NCBI GenBank assembly: GCA_928212115.1
Contig: CAKMRJ010005634.1
Span: 257,283,812 to 257,347,811, forward strand
Length of the DNA: 64,000 nucleotides
Origin: Lactuca virosa
Taxonomy: Eukaryota > Streptophyta > Magnoliopsida > Asterales > Asteraceae
Reading direction: 5' to 3'
Shown here: piece by piece, positions 60,123 through 64,000 of the stretch
How positions within the stretch are numbered: position 1 is the first letter of the stretch
Layout of the letters: each line of letters begins with the position of its first letter
The notes under the pieces: generated by a model
What the model was told of the DNA's origin: nothing
Database searches by the model: none
Seen by the model: only the letters and a program-made list of their open reading frames with translations
Translations under genes and position numbers: made by a program

Positions 60123-63100
60123 ATGGCTGGTGTGATCTACTTCTCTCGAACAACCGAAGACATCACTTCTCAACCAATAATGAAGATTCAAAGCACCAAT
60201 TATCAAATGGAAGGAGATGTGTCTCTATATCCTAAAGAGTTGAAGATGTTAATCGTCGCATTGAAGAGTTATGTTCTTTCAAAGGCGATGTTCAACTCGT
60301 TTGCAGTTCCTCTCTCTTGGCTTTCACAGGCAGGATCCACTGCTACGTATAGCAAAGCAATGGATATCATCACTTTTCAACTGGTGAATGACAAGAAAAT
60401 CCGTTTGTCTAAGAAGATCTTTTGCCAGATTCTTGATATTCTAATTCTCAACTTGTACTTGTACTGATCTCACTTATGCACAAGTTGTTCACATGTTTAA
60501 TGAGATGGGTCATCAACCCCCACTCACGAAGATTAGTGATTTCAAGAAGTCAGCTCTTCCAACTGTTTGGAATTTCTTGTTCGGAATTTTTCTTCGATGC
60601 TTGACTGGTCGAAGTGTTGGATTAGACAAAGGTCGCATGGAGGTTTATGCGATGGTGGCAGGATTGTACTATGATCTTTCAGTCGACTACTCTACACAGT
60701 TGTGGAAGGAATTCCAAAAGAGTGTCGAAAACACGAATGTGGTTCAAGGCATTTCGTGTGCTAGGTATTGGAGTTTGATCCTTGGTTATTTTTGAAAAAG
60801 AAGGAATTGCAGTACCTGCTGATGAAGAAAGAGCTGAGTTTATGAAGTATCACTTCCCAAAGGAAGTTTCTGATGATATGGAAGTGTTCACACACACATT
60901 GCCAGATTCCTGATGCAATGCAAAGAGGGTTGAGCCAACAAATTCGGTGTTGGTTGAGTACTTGAAAACAATCAATCCTGATGTTGCGACTGGAAAGTTA
61001 TTGTCGAAAGAAGAGGCTGGTCCTTCGAAGAAACCAAAACGTTCTAAGAAGGATGCAATGGCTACACCTGAGAAGCCAGTGCACGAAACTAAGAAGTCTC
61101 CTGAGAAGCATGTGCACGAATCCAAGTTGTCCCCAAAGAAGCCTGAGAAGCCAGAAGTAAATGTTTCGACTGTTGTAATCAAGCCAGTGGAACCTGTTGA
61201 TGATACTCTAGTTAAGGAGAAAATTCCTTCAAAATCTGGTGTTTTTCGAAGATTAAAGAAGAGGACTCGGGGTCAAGAAAATCTTCAGATGGTTGTTCAA
61301 ATCTTCTCCTTCAAATGTTCGTAAACCACAACTTTCTCATCAAGGAGTAATTTTTCGTGAGGTTCCAGCTCCAGTTTCGCCTTTGTCAAAGAAACGTAGA
61401 GCTGAAGACGTGGCTAAACACATTTCGAAGAAGAAGAAAAGGCAACGAAAGTTGGTTATACAAGAGGAGTCGTCCGAAGAAGAGATAGTTCCTGAAACAC
61501 CAGAAACAATTATTTTTCAATCTCTATCTACTCCTGAGAAGACTACTGTCATACCACCCGAAGTTTCGTTAACTGAATCACATACTGAGGAGGTTCGAAC
61601 TTCAGGCATTTTTACACACGTATCTGATACGGATGTAAATGTCAATATGGGTGAAGGAGAGTCTAACAAAGAAGTTGGTGCTACAACTCAAGGTATTCCT
61701 GCATCTTCGATAAAGGATACTTTCGTTTCATTACCTCCTTTTATTGTTCCGAATACTACAAATTCACCTACCTTTGAAAACATTCTCCATCAACCTTTTA
61801 CAACTCTTTTTCCATCTCAATCCACTGATCCACCCAAAATCGATTCACCTGTTAAAGGTTCACCTGTTGTTGAAACTGATACTGACAACGAAGGTTTTGG
61901 AGGAATGTTTGAAGATTTGGAGTTTGATGATGAAGAAGACAACTTTCCTGATCATATGTTGATGACGATGAAACAATTCAAGATTCTAAACAAGAAATTG
62001 AATTCTATTCTTCAATCTCAAGCAGATTTGGGGAGTAGTTCGTCTGTGTCCAGTATGGAAGTTGACAGTTTGTTGAAAACCTTCGAAGCAAAGGTGGTGA
62101 GTAAAGTTTCTGGAATGGTTCGAGACTTAGAGACTAGACTCTTGGAGAAGGTTGATCACAATGATCAGAATGATGAGTTAAGAGTGAATTCTCTAACTTC
62201 GATGTTTAGAGGGGAGGTGAAAGAATTCAAGAATTTGGTGAAGGAACGACATGTGTTATTCGTTCAGGATGTAAAGAAAGTCAGGGAAGATGTGAATTCG
62301 TAAATTCAGGAGCTTCGTCAGGATATGCAAAAGGAGATTGCAATCGTGCAAAGGGATTATGCTTCGATAAATCAAAAAGTTGACATTATTTGTGATGCTT
62401 GTTACCAAATATGTCAAGTTGTACGAAAATTTGAGTCCTCAACTTACTCAACTTTCTACAACGGAAATCAAAGTTTTATGGAAGTGCTCAAGCTGCTGAA
62501 GGAGCTGAAAGATTTAACTGTAAAATCAGTTTCATCTTCGTTGATTACTCCGGAATTTTTGTCTCAGAAGTTCACCTATTTCGAAGCCATTTTACACAAG
62601 CAATTGGCTCCTCTTTCTTAAATTTCAAGCCTTCTTCCAACAGATGCCCCACCTGTTTATACAGGGGTGCAAGGGGGAGAGAAGAAAGTTGGTGGTACGA
62701 AGGCAGATGCAAAGGTTGTTGGAACGGTGTTTTTCTTCGAAGATTCCAACAAAAAAACAATTATGTCAACAGCTGGGCCAGTTACTTCAACAATTGTTAC
62801 TATGGTGCCAATTCTCACGAAGCCAATCTCTAAAGGAATTATGATTGGGGAAGGTGGCAGTAGTTCAAAGCCTAAAGAAAATGTTGGTGACTCTTCGATC
62901 AAAGATAAAGGAAAACATGTTTGATCGAAAAATCGAAGGAGGAAAGAAAGCTGAAGCAGAGGCTGAGGTTGAAAAGTTACGAATTATGCAAAGCATAATG
63001 CGACTTCGTGCGAACGATCCACCTGGAATGAACAGGGTGATCCTTCAAAGCATTACAACTATGAAACGATTGAGTCGAAAGTTGCATATATCGTATGTAT

Positions 63101-63850
63101 GCTTTTGAAAAGAAAGCGAAGCAGAGTTATGTTGTTCTCAACACAGACATGAATCAACTGGATTTTCCTGTTAATGAGATGATGTTTATTATGGCTCAGT
63201 ATAAAACTGCTGAGAAGTTTGACAATGATGATGAGTACACATACATGAAAATCAGATTTCATGGTACTTGGAAAGCTTCCAGAGGAAATTTGGTCACTCG
63301 TGAAGATAAAGAAGGTGGATAAGTATAAGAGGGAGATGTTATTCGAAATATGATGCAGAATCTTCGCTTCTTTGTTTCGAGGGCAAATGGTCAAGTTTGT
63401 GATTTCTCAGTGGCAGATTTTCCTTTGATGAACTTGTATGATCTGATACAAGTTGCATTGTTGTTAAAGGATAAAGATGCTTCATATCTTCGAGAAACTG
63501 ATCCTGAAGTTTTTCGACTTGGGCTTGCTCACATCAAGATTTTCATTGACACTACTATGAGTGTTTAGCTCTTACCGATGTTGAGTTAGCTACTGCAAGG
63601 GATTGAAAGTGAAAGTGCCAATGGAACTTCCTTTAACTCAACCTGAGTTGAAGAGTATGCAGACGGGGAATTTGTTTTGAAGCCGTTTGGCTTGGTCTTT
63701 GCTAGGAAGGATAAAAATGGGAAGGCTAAAAGATTCTTATTCAAAGCTCCGAAGTGGAAAGATACACAACATCCCAATAACGAATTTCATTGTTCGTATG
63801 AATAGCTTGCAAGAAGAATAACGAAGAAGATAAGAAGGAGTTGAAGAAGA
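60123..63850 (+). pseudogene. Copia B extra 3' ORF (env-like position), broken
   Basis: Starts at ATG 60123. Pieces in order: 60123-60467 (MAGVIYFSRTTEDI...), 60493-60795 (LTGRSVGLDKGRMEVYAMVAG), 60800-61290 (basic, KKPKRSKKDAMATPEKP and repeated PEKP/HE units), 61293-62924 in one phase with TAA at 62301 and 62619 (basic SKKKKRQRK, acidic EESSEEE and FEDLEFDDEEDNF, then a long heptad-like region 62090-62590), 63095-63568 and a tail. I see no signal peptide or membrane span, so envelope function is not supported; basic patches and coiled coil suggest a nuclear or structural protein. SIRE-type elements are known for an ORF in this place. Confidence 0.75.
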
Positions 63851-63929
63851 TTATCTCGTGGTACACGAGATTCGAAGGGTAATGTGTATGCTATACAGAT
63901 ACTCTTGAACTGACGAAGGTCGACATTAT

Positions 63930-63942
63930 TACAAGGGGAGAT
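63930..63942 (+). other. Polypurine tract of B
   Basis: ACAAGGGGAGAT directly before the 3' LTR. Confidence 0.85.
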
Positions 63943-64000
63943 TGTAAGGGTCGAATTTAGTTGTAATATTCGAAGTCTTTTGTACCCTTCGAATTCTTGT
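63943..64000 (+). repeat. 3' LTR of copia B, start only
   Basis: TGTAAGGGTCGAATTTAG as at 38998. Cut by the window edge. It confirms that B is a two-LTR element and that the DNA from 38998 on is one insertion. Confidence 0.92.

Larger units (their letters stand above)
38998..64000 (+). mobile_element. Copia element B, SIRE/Maximus-like, with extra 3' ORF
   Basis: 5' LTR 38998-39311, long gag-pol, RT/RNase H, a 1.7-kb spacer, an extra coding region, a polypurine tract and the start of the 3' LTR at 63943. Gypsy G (44709-56318) is inserted between integrase and RT. Without G about 13.4 kb are visible. Large size, long N/S/K-rich gag, VDDIIFG-type RT and a third coding region after RNase H fit the SIRE/Maximus lineage of copia. 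Confidence 0.88.

Noticed and set aside
60123..63850. A host gene between elements
   Set aside because: It lies inside copia B, before its polypurine tract and 3' LTR, in the place where SIRE-like elements have an extra ORF, and has many stops and shifts.

Overview
This window is plant nuclear DNA made almost entirely of nested LTR retrotransposons. I find no host protein-coding gene, rRNA, tRNA gene or CRISPR array. Ty3/gypsy elements with a chromodomain-like integrase tail and Ty1/copia elements both occur. All primer-binding sites (PBS) copy the 3' end of initiator tRNA-Met. The repeat style (CTCGACGAG-rich leaders, very long gypsy LTRs) suggests Asteraceae, perhaps lettuce-like, but that is an impression and not proof.

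Layout, with my own labels. Gypsy A (+): pol at 1-1348 and 6066-7317, then its 3' LTR from 7370, which is broken at about 10280. Copia X (1349-6065) sits inside A's pol with a perfect 5-bp duplication, CGGAT. Gypsy H (+): an internal remnant at 10281-12659 is joined directly to A's broken LTR and ends in LTR 12660-16234. A degenerate ~120-bp tandem repeat fills 16235-17019. Gypsy D (-): LTR 17020-19631 and the integrase tail to 20155, where copia C begins.

Copia C (+, from 20156) is the same family as X. It contains a gypsy E compound (about 25624-33394). Its 3' LTR is broken twice: by a gypsy solo LTR S (35174-38758, duplication TATTG) and by a large SIRE/Maximus-like copia B (38998 to beyond the window). 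B in turn holds gypsy G (44709-56318, minus strand, duplication ACTTG). The nesting order D > C > B > G gives relative ages directly.

All coding regions are broken. The least decayed is the gag-pol frame of B (39569-44425), open in one frame except for four stop codons. B also carries a long extra 3' ORF region (60123-63850) with a promoter-like leader of its own.

The most interesting structure is in the gypsy LTRs. Every gypsy LTR here (A, H, S, G, D, E) shows a donor-like site and an acceptor-like site in the same order, as if each LTR carries a leader intron of 0.6-2.2 kb. Inside these presumed introns lie conserved palindromes, a short AGAAAAT...ATTTTCT hairpin shared by A, H, G and S, and, in S, three long hairpins whose two arms change together from copy to copy.
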